Of a DNA stretch of 64,000 nucleotides, positions 9,069 through 17,034 are shown piece by piece; position 1 is the stretch's first letter, and each line of letters begins with the position of its first letter. Both the position numbers and the translations under genes were made by a program. Below the pieces are notes generated by a model. The model had not been told where the DNA came from. It ran no database searches and was given only the letters and a program-made list of their open reading frames with translations. The stretch comes from JAAYUJ01 sp963698165 (GTDB taxonomy: Bacteria > Desulfobacterota > Syntrophobacteria > Syntrophobacterales > Syntrophobacteraceae): contig CAVOPT010000009.1 of assembly GCA_963698165.1 (NCBI GenBank), forward strand, positions 310,001 through 374,000. The letters run 5' to 3'.

Positions 9069-10355
9069 TGCCAGGTCCCGCTGCCAGTCGGCATTCCCCG
9101 GGTCCTGCTTCGCCAGGCGCTCCCGGACAGCCCGGGCGGCTCATGAAATCGCCGCGCTTCCGGCAGCTTCGACTCCCCTCGCAGCATCTCCCCCACCATC
9201 TCCTGGCTGGATGCCAGGTGTCTCTGCCAGTCGGCGTTCTCCGGGTCCTGCCGGGCCAGGCGATCTCGAATGGCCAGGGCGAGCCTCATAGGAGCGCCGC
9301 GCCTCCACCAGCTTGGCCTCGTGTCGCTGCATGTTCCCCACTTTGTCGTAGCTGGTTGCCAGGTCCGCCTGCCATTCGGCGTTCTTCGGGTCCTGCCGGG
9401 TCAGACGTTCTGCCGGATGGCCAGCGGCGGACTCGAAGGACCGTTGCGCCTCTGGAAATTTCCCCGCAAACCGCAGCACCTCCCCCACCCTGTCGTGGCC
9501 GAATGCCAGGTCCCGCTGCCAGTCGGCGTTCCCTGGGTCCTGCTTGGCCAGGCGCTCCCGGATGGCCAGGGCGGACTCATAGGAGCGCTGGGCCGCCGGC
9601 AGATTGCCTTCGGCTTGCAGCACTTCCCCCACCTTGTCATGGCTGACTGCCAGGTCCCGCTGCCAGCCCGGCGTTCCCCGGGTCCTGCCGAGCCAGGCGC
9701 TCACGAATGGTCAGGGCGGACTCGTAGGAGTCGCCTCGCCTCTGGCAGGTTCCCCTCGGCACGCAGCACCTCCCCCAAATTGACGTGGCTGATTGACAGG
9801 TCTCTCTGCCAGCCGGCGTTCCCCGGATCCTGCTGGGTCAGGCGCTGACGGATGGCCAGGGCGGACTCGTAGGATTGCCGTGCCTCCGGCAGCTTCCCCT
9901 CAGCCCGCAGCACATCCCCCAGCCTGTCGTGGCTCACTGACAGGTCCCCCTGCCACCGGATGTCTTCCGGATTCTGCCGAGCCAGGTGTTCACGGATGGT
10001 CAAGGATGCCTCGAAGGATTGTTGCGCTTCCGGCAGGTTCCCCTCGGCTCGCAGCACGTCTCCCATCTTAAGGTGGACCTCTGACAGGTCGCGCTGCCAC
10101 TGGGCATTTCCCGGGTCCTGCAGGGTCAGGCGCTTAGCTATGGCCCGGGAGGCTTCGTAGGATTTCCGCGCCTCCGCCAGCTTTCCCTGGGCCAGGAGCA
10201 CGTTTCCCTGCTTGTTCAGATGGACGGCCCGACTGCCATTCCTGCTCCGGGAGGAACGTTCCCATGGCCTGGTAGTATTCCTCCACCTGACGGCTGACCT
10301 CGTCCATGAGGTCCAGCCGGCCGATGGGCTCCAGCTTGTCCCGCAGGTCGAAGAA
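9069..10355 (-). pseudogene. Indel-riddled junction of the TIR-STAND-TPR gene
   Basis: This stretch encodes about seven more 48-residue TPR units and the linker after the membrane segment, but the reading frame changes repeatedly. Shifts are visible near 10352, around 10235, near 9733, near 9672, as a compensated pair near 9430, near 9290 and near 9141. Between shifts the translation matches the repeat consensus perfectly, e.g. KLAEARKSYEASRAIAKRL and ARQSYESALAIRQRLTQQDP. Several indels fall at the same sub-position of the unit (SYESALAIRE). Either the gene is inactivated or the repeats caused base-calling or assembly errors. Confidence 0.7.
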
Positions 10356-12255
10356 CCATGAAGGTCACCAGCTCTTCGGCCCGCTCCCGGGCCGCCTGGG
10401 CCCGGCTGCTCTCCCGGTCGGCGTGCCACCACAGGCCCAGCACCGTCGCGAACACCACCGCCGTCACGGCTACGCCCAAGCCCCGAAGCCAGAAAGTGCG
10501 CCGCCGGCTGGCCTCGATGAAGCGGCGCTCCAAGGGCGACAGGCTCTCCCGGCGCTGCTGCAGCCACTGCCGGGCCTCCGTCAGGGGAAGGCCCCGGAGC
10601 AGCATGTCTTGCCGCCGACCCCGATCCTCCCATTCCTGGGCATCGGCATTCAGGCCCTGCTGCCAGGTCAATAAGCGCCGGTCCTCGTTGACCCAGCCCT
10701 GGAGCCGCTGCCAATGGCGGATCAAGGCTTCGTGGGCCACCTCCACCGTCTCCGCCGCCGCCCCCTGGGAGGTCACCAGCAGGCGTTCGTTGGCCAGCCG
10801 GGAAATCAGCCCCCGGCAGGCTTCGCCGCACTCCTCCAGGCTGGCCCGCCGCCGGGTGTCGGCCTGCCCTTCCCCCGGCCGCACCAGGCGGAGAAAGATC
10901 TGGTGCACCTCCTTCTGCTCCGCCGCCGGCAGCTTGCCATAGATCTCCTCGGCCCGGCTGGCGATGGCCCCCGGCAGGCCTCCCATGGCCTCGTAGGCCT
11001 CGTGGTGCAGTTCCCGGCCACGGCGCTCTTCCCAGAGCCGGTGCAGCACAAACTCCAACAGCGGCAGATTGCCCGGTGCCTCGCCGGTATGTTCCAGGAT
11101 CAAATCCACCAGCCCGGGCTCAAATCCCAGACCCACCTTTTTCGCCGGCTCCACCACGGCCCGGCGCAGTTCCGCCTCATTCATGGGCCCCAGGTTGATC
11201 TGCGCCCCCTGTACCCGGTCCGACAGCGGGCGGTGGCTGGCGATGGCCCGGCCAAAGAAATCCCCCCGGAGGGTCAATACGGCGGTGAGGCTCCCCGTAT
11301 CCGTGGCAGCCAGGATGTTGTCCAGGAACCGTTGGCGGGCCGTCTCGTCCGTCGTCAGGGTGAACAGTTCCTCCCACTGGTCCACCACCAAAAGCAGGCG
11401 CTGGCTGCCCCGTTGTTTGGCCAGCACCCGGGCTGTCACATCCCGCAGGTCCACGTCGCCCGCCTGGAAGGCCCGGGCCAGTTTGCCCGCCTCGATGAGC
11501 TGGTCGGTCTCGGTCATGGCCGGCTCCAGCAGCGGCAGCAGCCCCCCGGCCAGGGCCTGCAGGGGCCGTTCGCCGGGTACCATGGTGATCAGTTCCCACA
11601 GCGTCTCCCGGCTCTGTCGCAGGGATGGCAGCAGCCCGGCCCGCACCAGGGAGGACTTGCCGCAGCCCGAGGCCCCCACCACGACGATGAGCGACTGCCG
11701 GGCCACCGCCTCCACTAACTGCCCGATGCCCGCCTCCCGGCCGTAGAAAAAGGGGGCGTCCTCCTCCCGGAAGTAGAGCAGGCCGCGATAGGGGCACAGT
11801 GCGGCCAGGGTTTGGCTCACCCGGGCCTGGAGCTCCGGACCGGGCGGCTCCCCCCGAATGGCGGCCGTCAGCAGGGCCAGCAGGGTGGGGTCGTCCCCGG
11901 CCCGGTAGTCCACCCAGGTGTTCTGGCCCAGGAAACCCAGGGGCGGTTCGGCGCCCGGAAGCAATACGGGGATAACCGCAAACTTGGGTTCCCGGGCCTG
12001 CCGCGCCAGGGCCTGGTAGGCCTCCCGCTGCTGCCACGGCCCCATTTCCCCCGGCCCGACGCACACCGCCACCGCCCCGCACTGCCCCAGGATCTCCTCC
12101 AGTTCCTGCGGCCAGGGCAGCCCCGGCGTCAGATACCAGCGGTCCAGAAAGACCTGGAGGCCTTCCCGGCGCAGGCCCTGGGCCAACGCTTCCACCCGGT
12201 CATGGTCCCGCCAGTGGTAGCTCAGGAAAACGTCGAATTTGTCGCCGCCGTTCAT
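10216..12255 (-). CDS. TIR domain + nSTAND1 NTPase + transmembrane segment (N-terminal part of a candidate immune protein)
   Basis: The ATG at 12255 opens a TIR domain (residues 5-120). It has KFDVFLSYHWRD at the start and a Glu in GPWQQREAY (about E78) at the place of the NAD-cleaving glutamate of TIR enzymes. Residues 154-174 (CPYRGL, then FYGRE) introduce an nSTAND1 P-loop NTPase. Walker A is GASGCGKS (194-201) and Walker B LLLVVDQWEE (287-296). A winged-helix-like part follows, then a hydrophobic span near residues 590-612. The frame is lost near residue 633 (nt 10352), where one extra T disrupts the consensus, and the last 46 residues are noise. The architecture, continued by TPR repeats downstream, is that of STAND sensors linked to antiphage defence. 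That role is inferred. Confidence 0.85.
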   Translation of the reverse strand: MNGGDKFDVFLSYHWRDHDRVEALAQGLRREGLQVFLDRWYLTPGLPWPQELEEILGQCGAVAVCVGPGEMGPWQQREAYQALARQAREPKFAVIPVLLPGAEPPLGFLGQNTWVDYRAGDDPTLLALLTAAIRGEPPGPELQARVSQTLAALCPYRGLLYFREEDAPFFYGREAGIGQLVEAVARQSLIVVVGASGCGKSSLVRAGLLPSLRQSRETLWELITMVPGERPLQALAGGLLPLLEPAMTETDQLIEAGKLARAFQAGDVDLRDVTARVLAKQRGSQRLLLVVDQWEELFTLTTDETARQRFLDNILAATDTGSLTAVLTLRGDFFGRAIASHRPLSDRVQGAQINLGPMNEAELRRAVVEPAKKVGLGFEPGLVDLILEHTGEAPGNLPLLEFVLHRLWEERRGRELHHEAYEAMGGLPGAIASRAEEIYGKLPAAEQKEVHQIFLRLVRPGEGQADTRRRASLEECGEACRGLISRLANERLLVTSQGAAAETVEVAHEALIRHWQRLQGWVNEDRRLLTWQQGLNADAQEWEDRGRRQDMLLRGLPLTEARQWLQQRRESLSPLERRFIEASRRRTFWLRGLGVAVTAVVFATVLGLWWHADRESSRAQAARERAEELVTFMVLRPAGQAGAHRPAGPHGRGQPSGGGILPGHGNVPPGAGMAVGPSI

Positions 12256-12354
12256 AGTCGCATCCTCCAGGTTGCCCGGTTAGAAGAGGACTGAGGACCA
12301 GAGCCGTTGCCAAGTGAGCTCATGTTTAAAAAACACAATGAATCATGAGAAGCT

Positions 12355-12450
12355 GCACAGGCGGGGGCGCCTGTGCTCCATTAAACCACTATCTGCTGAA
12401 AGCAGGTAGATTTTGTGACGACTGAAAGTCGGTCATACGGCTAAAGCCGA
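12355..12450. repeat. Cluster of four short hairpins in the 12256-12673 gap
   Basis: Perfect small inverted repeats occur in a row: GCACAGGC/GCCTGTGC (12355-12376), CTGCT-GAA-AGCAG (12393-12405), CGACT-GAA-AGTCG (12419-12431) and CGGCT/AGCCG (12438-12449). The last three share a (G)CT-nAA-AG(C) core with different stems, a REP-like arrangement. The gap of about 420 bases around them has no gene. Confidence 0.6.
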
Positions 12451-12673
12451 GTGCCATCTTGCATTCCAGAATCGCACTCATGTGGATTGTCGTCGATACG
12501 CTTTCAGCCATCCTGACCATCTAACCTCTGCCTCGACGAAAGTGAACCTCGTGAGCTGTGCGCTCTCGCTGCCCGGGGAATCCCTGGACGCTCCATCACC
12601 TGAAGGTGGCGTGCATGTCAGCATCCCCAGGGAAGAGACGGCGGGATGGTCCACACAAGGTGCTGTTTCACTC

Positions 12674-13290
12674 TCATTTTCCCTCCCAAAGTCTCTTCCA
12701 ATCCTCTTTCATGAGCAGGAAATATCCGAAGTTCTCGTACCTGTAGTCACTTGAGGGTCTCGTTGGATCGAAGGTTTCCAGCAGGTGGTCGGTGGCAACA
12801 AGCAATGTGCCGCGACAGGGATCTGCGTAAAACAATTGATTCCGGAAGATACGGGAAGGACGCCTCGCTTTTCGAAATTCCCCGTGAATTCCTCCAGTTC
12901 CTGCTGGGTGGCAGGTTGGAATATCTTGCCGCTCCAAGGCGACACATGGGCAACCGTTGCGCTCCATAGGCCATTGAGGAAGCCGCCGCAAGGGTGCTCA
13001 CCCACTTTCAGCACAAGCGTCCAGCCAGACAGGTGTCCTTCCAGATCCACGGGGACACCCTGGGAGAAAAGCCATGCGAGCCGTCTCAGGTATTCCGACT
13101 CAGGAGACGCACTCTTCCTGAGCTCAGACATGTAAAAGTGCATCAGTGACAGGATGGACGGTTTCCCTTTTAAGTCCCTCATGATGGCAAGATAGATGGG
13201 GTCGTCGGCTTTGAAAGCGCCATCCAGGCGAAACTCACGGTATCGTAGCTTTTGGATTCCCATAGGGGGTCTTTCGTCGTGGATTGTCAT
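12674..13290 (-). pseudogene. Hypothetical protein, frameshifted
   Basis: One frame from 13290 gives a protein-like sequence (MGIQKLRYREFRLDGAFKAD onward) up to about 12845. It then degrades into low-quality residues, while an overlapping frame continues sensibly (QLFYADPCRGTLLVATDHLL, then YRYENFGYFLLMKEDWKRLW) to the stop at 12674. One indel near 12845 reunites them into a protein of about 205 residues. No family was recognised. It lies downstream of the TIR-STAND gene on the opposite side of the hairpin cluster. Confidence 0.5.
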
Positions 13291-13640
13291 GCAGGAGAGC
13301 GGATGCCCAAGAGCAAGACCGCCAGAGCCAGAAGCAGATGTTTAATCACCTCACCCTCACCTCTCGGTGCCAGATCACTGATGTCAGCTTCCGCCGCGAC
13401 TCGCTGCCGCCCATGAGCTGTTCCGGCCGAACGGAGGCCTATCATGTGGCAGACCTTGGTCCTGAAGACCGTCTTGAGCTAACCGTGTTTCTGCGTGAGG
13501 GTGTACTGATGGCCCTCGGGGAAGTTCGGTGGTGCATTCCAATTTCGGAAGGACTTTACTGCGCTGGTTTAGAGTTCATTTCAATGACGAAGAGAAATCG
13601 TTCCGTCTTGCTTACCGCATTGCAGAAACCCGGCAATTAG
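13284..13640 (+). CDS. Small PilZ-like domain protein
   Basis: 118 residues. The second half (LELTVFLREGVLMALGEVRW, then GLYCAGLEFISMTKRNRSVL) has the beta-barrel pattern and the late G-x-Y-x-A-G-L-E-F signature of PilZ proteins, which bind cyclic di-GMP. The N-terminal RxxxR ligand motif is not evident. The start is uncertain and overlaps the divergent pseudogene start, so the N-terminus may be wrong or degenerate. If real, it is a small stand-alone PilZ-like adaptor; c-di-GMP binding is doubtful without the arginine motif. Confidence 0.45.
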   Translation: MSCRRADAQEQDRQSQKQMFNHLTLTSRCQITDVSFRRDSLPPMSCSGRTEAYHVADLGPEDRLELTVFLREGVLMALGEVRWCIPISEGLYCAGLEFISMTKRNRSVLLTALQKPGN

Positions 13641-13909
13641 ATCAGAAACTGTAACCTGCAAACCATGGAACAGACCCCTAGGTCTGCCACCCACATCGAC
13701 CTTACTCCCTACGGTTGCATCAGAATCCCTTTGGGTCGTCGATCTCACCCCAGTCATCACTTGTATTGTTCTCCTTCCTCATGCATAATTTTTTCCAAAT
13801 AGCGCAAGCCGACCAATAGAGTCAAATACTCCGCAGCCCATCAAAGCCTCAGCGGATCGGTTCACCCAAGGCCTCCGTCGACTTCGCGCTTCAAGAACTG
13901 TCATTCCTC

Positions 13910-14182
13910 ATGCTCATTGAACAATTGGTATTACCGGCCGCCGCGGAGAAGGCACGAAGCTTCATCCAGGGACTCGGAGGCGTCGGGAACATCAGGAAGG
14001 TTGATGCGGTGGCGGAAACGCGCCTGCGCGTGGTCGTGGCCGACGACAGGCAGGTGAACGACGCAGCACTGCAAACGACCGGTGTGCATGCCATCATGCA
14101 CCTGCCCAACCAGATCCTGCACCTGATCGTCGGCCACAACGCCGACCAGTATGCCGCCGAGATGGCCGTTCAGTTGGCCTAG
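13910..14182 (+). CDS. PTS EIIB-like domain protein lacking the phospho-cysteine
   Basis: 90 residues matching the glucose/N-acetylglucosamine-type PTS EIIB fold: KARSFIQGLGGVGNIRKVDA, then ETRLRVVVADDRQVNDAAL, a short GVHAIMHLPNQILHLIVG strand and a helical end (DQYAAEMAVQLA). In active EIIB the motif is D-x-C-x-T-R-L-R and the cysteine carries the phosphate. Here the segment is VDAVAETRLR with no cysteine, so it cannot be phosphorylated in the usual way. No EIIC, EIIA or HPr gene is nearby. The frame is open upstream of the ATG and there is no strong ribosome binding site, so this may be a regulatory paralogue or the end of a longer decayed gene. Confidence 0.6.
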   Translation: MLIEQLVLPAAAEKARSFIQGLGGVGNIRKVDAVAETRLRVVVADDRQVNDAALQTTGVHAIMHLPNQILHLIVGHNADQYAAEMAVQLA

Positions 14183-14322
14183 GCATTGGAAGCCGCCCGA
14201 GGCTCACTCAGCGATCGAATGCGCTCCGCAAAGGCAAGCGCTGTCTTTGGATAAACCGCAAAGGACGGCCAAAACCAGGATTCTTTAGCCTGCAATCACA
14301 CAGGACATGAAAGGAGTAATCT

Positions 14323-14883
14323 ATGAACAGAGAGCGGGACTTTTTTAAGGCACTGTATGAGGCGTTGGAGAAAATCGTTGGGTCCCTTGATCACGAGGAG
14401 GTGATGAAAAGCGTTGTGGAATCGACCGTCAAGGCCTTGGGAATAAAGGCTTGCAGTCTGCGGCTGGTGGACCGTAGGCGGAGGCAGTTGATCCTCGGCT
14501 TTTCCACTGGTCTCAGCAAGGGCTACATCCGCAAAGGCCCGGTCCTCATTGAGGAGTCCGCCCTGGACAGGGAGGCTCTGGAGGGTAAGACGGTTTACGT
14601 GGAAAACGCTCAGACAGACCGTCGGTGGCAGTACCCGCAAGAGGCGAAGCAGGAGGGGATATTCTCCGTGCTGGTGGCCCCACTGACCGCCGGGGGAGAA
14701 GTTGTGGGCGTCCTCAGGATCTACTCCGGCGAGGTTCGCCGTTTTGACGAAGAGGAGATGAAGTTACTCGAGGCCATGGCGCGTTTGAGCGGGCTGGCTC
14801 TTGAGAACGCCAGGTTGCATCAGGCGCTTCGAAGCGATTTTGAGATGCTCGTGGCTGACCGCTACCGTATACACGAAGACTAG
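14323..14883 (+). CDS. GAF-domain protein
   Basis: 186 residues with a good ribosome binding site (GAAAGGAGTAATCT before the ATG). Almost the whole protein is one GAF domain: an N-terminal helix (FFKALYEALEKIVGSLDHEE), KACSLRLVDRRRRQLILGFS, then SVLVAPLTAGGEVVGVLRIY and a closing helix with LSGLALENARLHQAL. GAF domains bind small ligands and usually sit in signalling proteins; here there is no output domain. The gene ends 17 bases before gap in the same direction, so the two are probably co-transcribed. A role in sensing central metabolism is only a guess from position. Confidence 0.85.
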   Translation: MNRERDFFKALYEALEKIVGSLDHEEVMKSVVESTVKALGIKACSLRLVDRRRRQLILGFSTGLSKGYIRKGPVLIEESALDREALEGKTVYVENAQTDRRWQYPQEAKQEGIFSVLVAPLTAGGEVVGVLRIYSGEVRRFDEEEMKLLEAMARLSGLALENARLHQALRSDFEMLVADRYRIHED

Positions 14884-14900
14884 AAAGGAGAAGAGCCGCC

Positions 14901-15914
14901 ATGCTAAGGATTGGTATAAATGGATTCGGACGGATCGGCCGCCAGGTCATCAAGGCGGCCATGGAGCGCCACCCGGACACACTCCAGATTGTGGCCATCA
15001 ACGACCTGTTTGACGTGCAAACCAATGCGCGCCTTTTCAAGCACGACACGAACTACGGGTCGTTTCCGGGAAAAGTGGAGACAAGCGGAGACAACCTGCT
15101 TGTGAACGGCTCACCCATAAGGTCCTTTGCCGAACGGGACCCAGCCATGATCCCCTGGGATGACATGGGGGTCGATCTGGTGGTCGAGTCCACGGGGATA
15201 TTTCTCACCGGCCCCAAGGCTTCAGCTCACCTGGAAGCCGGTGCCAAAAAAGTAATCATATCGGCGCCTGCCAAGGAAATCGACCACACCATCGTAATGG
15301 GGGTGAACCACAAAGACTATGACCCGGAAAGCCACCACATTGTTTCGAATGCTTCCTGCACCACCAACTGCCTTGCACCGCCGGTAAAGGTCATCCACGA
15401 GCGTTTCGGCATACGCAAAGGGCTTATGACCACCGTCCATTCCTACACCAACGACCAGCGGATCCTCGACCTGCCCCACAAGGATCCCCGTAGGGCGAGG
15501 GCCGCCGGCCAGAACATCATTCCCACCACCACGGGAGCGGCAAGAGCCCTGGCCCTGGTCATCCCGGAGCTGGAAGGCAGGTTCGACGGCTACTCCCTGA
15601 GGGTGCCGACGCCAACGGTCTCCGTGGTCGATCTTACAGCCGTTCTGGAAAAGGAGGCCGACACAGAAACCTTAAGAGCCGCCTTGAAAGAAGCTGCCAG
15701 GGGTGAGCTGGAAGGGATCCTGCAGTGCTCAGAAGAGCCGCTTGTCTCCAGCGACTACAAAGGTGACTCTCATTCCTCTATCGTGGACATCGATTTCACC
15801 CAGGTTCTGGCTGGCGACATGGCCAAGGTGGTCTGCTGGTACGACAACGAGTGGGGCTACTCATGCCGCGTCGTCGACCTGGCGGATTACATCCATGGCA
15901 AGGGAGGATTCTGA
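14901..15914 (+). CDS. gap: Type I glyceraldehyde-3-phosphate dehydrogenase
   Basis: 337 residues, the normal length. It oxidises glyceraldehyde-3-phosphate to 1,3-bisphosphoglycerate using NAD in glycolysis, or runs in reverse in gluconeogenesis. The N-terminal Rossmann motif GINGFGRIGR is at residues 5-14 and the acidic pair after IVAIND suggests NAD preference. The catalytic cysteine is C153 in SNASCTTNC, and SYTNDQ and WYDNEWGYS are present. The ribosome binding site is AGAAAGGAGAAG before the ATG. The gene follows the GAF gene closely. Confidence 0.97.
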   Translation: MLRIGINGFGRIGRQVIKAAMERHPDTLQIVAINDLFDVQTNARLFKHDTNYGSFPGKVETSGDNLLVNGSPIRSFAERDPAMIPWDDMGVDLVVESTGIFLTGPKASAHLEAGAKKVIISAPAKEIDHTIVMGVNHKDYDPESHHIVSNASCTTNCLAPPVKVIHERFGIRKGLMTTVHSYTNDQRILDLPHKDPRRARAAGQNIIPTTTGAARALALVIPELEGRFDGYSLRVPTPTVSVVDLTAVLEKEADTETLRAALKEAARGELEGILQCSEEPLVSSDYKGDSHSSIVDIDFTQVLAGDMAKVVCWYDNEWGYSCRVVDLADYIHGKGGF

Positions 15915-15924
15915 AAGGAGCCAA

Positions 15925-15975
15925 ATGGTGAACAGCCAAACCAGTTGCTCTGGCACACATGCCCCTTGCTCCTGA
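15925..15975 (+). CDS. Possible 16-residue Cys-containing microprotein or leader
   Basis: Directly after the gap stop a strong AAGGAG site precedes ATG and a 16-codon frame (MVNSQTSCSGTHAPCS). Two cysteines are present. It could be a leader peptide, or the remnant start of a lost gene, since Cys-rich N-termini of this kind occur on Mrp/ApbC-type ATPases. Nothing further in frame supports a longer gene. Confidence 0.3.
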   Translation: MVNSQTSCSGTHAPCS

Positions 15976-16075
15976 ATGCCGCGGGCACCCTGACACAATA
16001 GTGATGACGAGCTATCTTTAGAGGTGGAGTTTCTTCCAGGAAACACAAGGCCGATCATTCTACAGGAGTTGCCCG

Positions 16076-16879
16076 ATGGCGATAATCGCAATTTCCAGAG
16101 GTTCTTACAGCAGAGGGAAGGAAGTCGCTGAGAGGGTTGCTGACAGACTCGGCTATCAGTGCATTTCCCGGGAAGTGATCATAGAGGCTTCCAGGGAGTT
16201 CAACATTCCTGAGATTAAGCTCCACCGGGCCATCCACGACGCACCTTCGATCCTCGAAAAGCTCACATCCATAACCTACGGAAGAGAGAAGTACATAAGC
16301 TACTTTGAGACAGCTCTACTCAGATTGCTGCAAAAGGATAACATGGTCTATCATGGCTTTGCAGGCCATTTCTTCATCAAGGATGTACCCCATGCTCTCA
16401 AGGTCAGAATCATCGCTGACATGGAAGACCGCGTGCAGCTCGAAATGGCGCGCGAAGGGATACCCAGGGAACACGCCTGGCGTAACCTGGTAAGAGCCGA
16501 TGAAGAACGAAGGAAATGGAGCTTGCACCTTTACGGAATCGATACGGCGGACCCTAGCCTCTACGATCTTGTCCTTCTCATAAAAAAGCTCTCTGTCGAC
16601 GATGCAGTGGACGGTATATGCTGCTATGCACAACTGGATACGTTCAAGACGACTTTCGAATCACAAAAGGCATTGGATGACCTGGTTCTCGCTGCTGAAG
16701 TAAAGGCTGCTCTTTTAAACTTGATTCCTGACATCAAGGTGTTGGCGAAAGACGGAAGAGTGGCTTTGGGTACAACCCTTACACTCGGACCCTTGCAAGC
16801 CCAGGAGTTGGAGAAAATCGCGAGAAGTATTTCTGGAGTTCAATCGATAGAAGTCAAACTGTCAAATTTGGAAGGTTAG
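16076..16879 (+). CDS. Cytidylate-kinase-like protein with C-terminal BON domain
   Basis: 267 residues. Residues 1-190 match the cytidylate-kinase-like family (Cytidylate_kin2). It starts MAIIAISRGSYSRGKEVAER, in which the P-loop is modified to SRGSYSRGK, followed by VYHGFAGHFFIKDVPHALKV and RADEERRKWSLHLYGIDTAD. The last 65 residues (LVLAAEVKAALLNLIPDIKV, then ISGVQSIEVKLS) form a BON-like domain. Such proteins are common in deltaproteobacteria and their true substrate is not settled; nucleotide kinase activity is inferred. An AGGAGTT site precedes the ATG. Confidence 0.8.
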   Translation: MAIIAISRGSYSRGKEVAERVADRLGYQCISREVIIEASREFNIPEIKLHRAIHDAPSILEKLTSITYGREKYISYFETALLRLLQKDNMVYHGFAGHFFIKDVPHALKVRIIADMEDRVQLEMAREGIPREHAWRNLVRADEERRKWSLHLYGIDTADPSLYDLVLLIKKLSVDDAVDGICCYAQLDTFKTTFESQKALDDLVLAAEVKAALLNLIPDIKVLAKDGRVALGTTLTLGPLQAQELEKIARSISGVQSIEVKLSNLEG

Positions 16880-17034
16880 ACGGGACCACCCAGGATGGTC
16901 TGCTGAGCCCAGTGCGGAAGGATATCAAGACTACCTTCGACTAATTTATCCAAGATTCGGTGTTGCTTGCCAGTGGTGACTTAATCATCTCCTGTGGGAG
17001 AGGGCGGCGAACATGAACGGAGGGGCCATTACGA

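Noticed and set aside
7200..9700. CRISPR-like regular repetition
   Set aside because: The 144-bp period is coding (48-residue TPR units) with no spacer structure.
10714..11718. 334-codon plus-strand frame
   Set aside because: Shadow of the TIR-nSTAND coding strand; repetitive Gln/Pro-rich translation.
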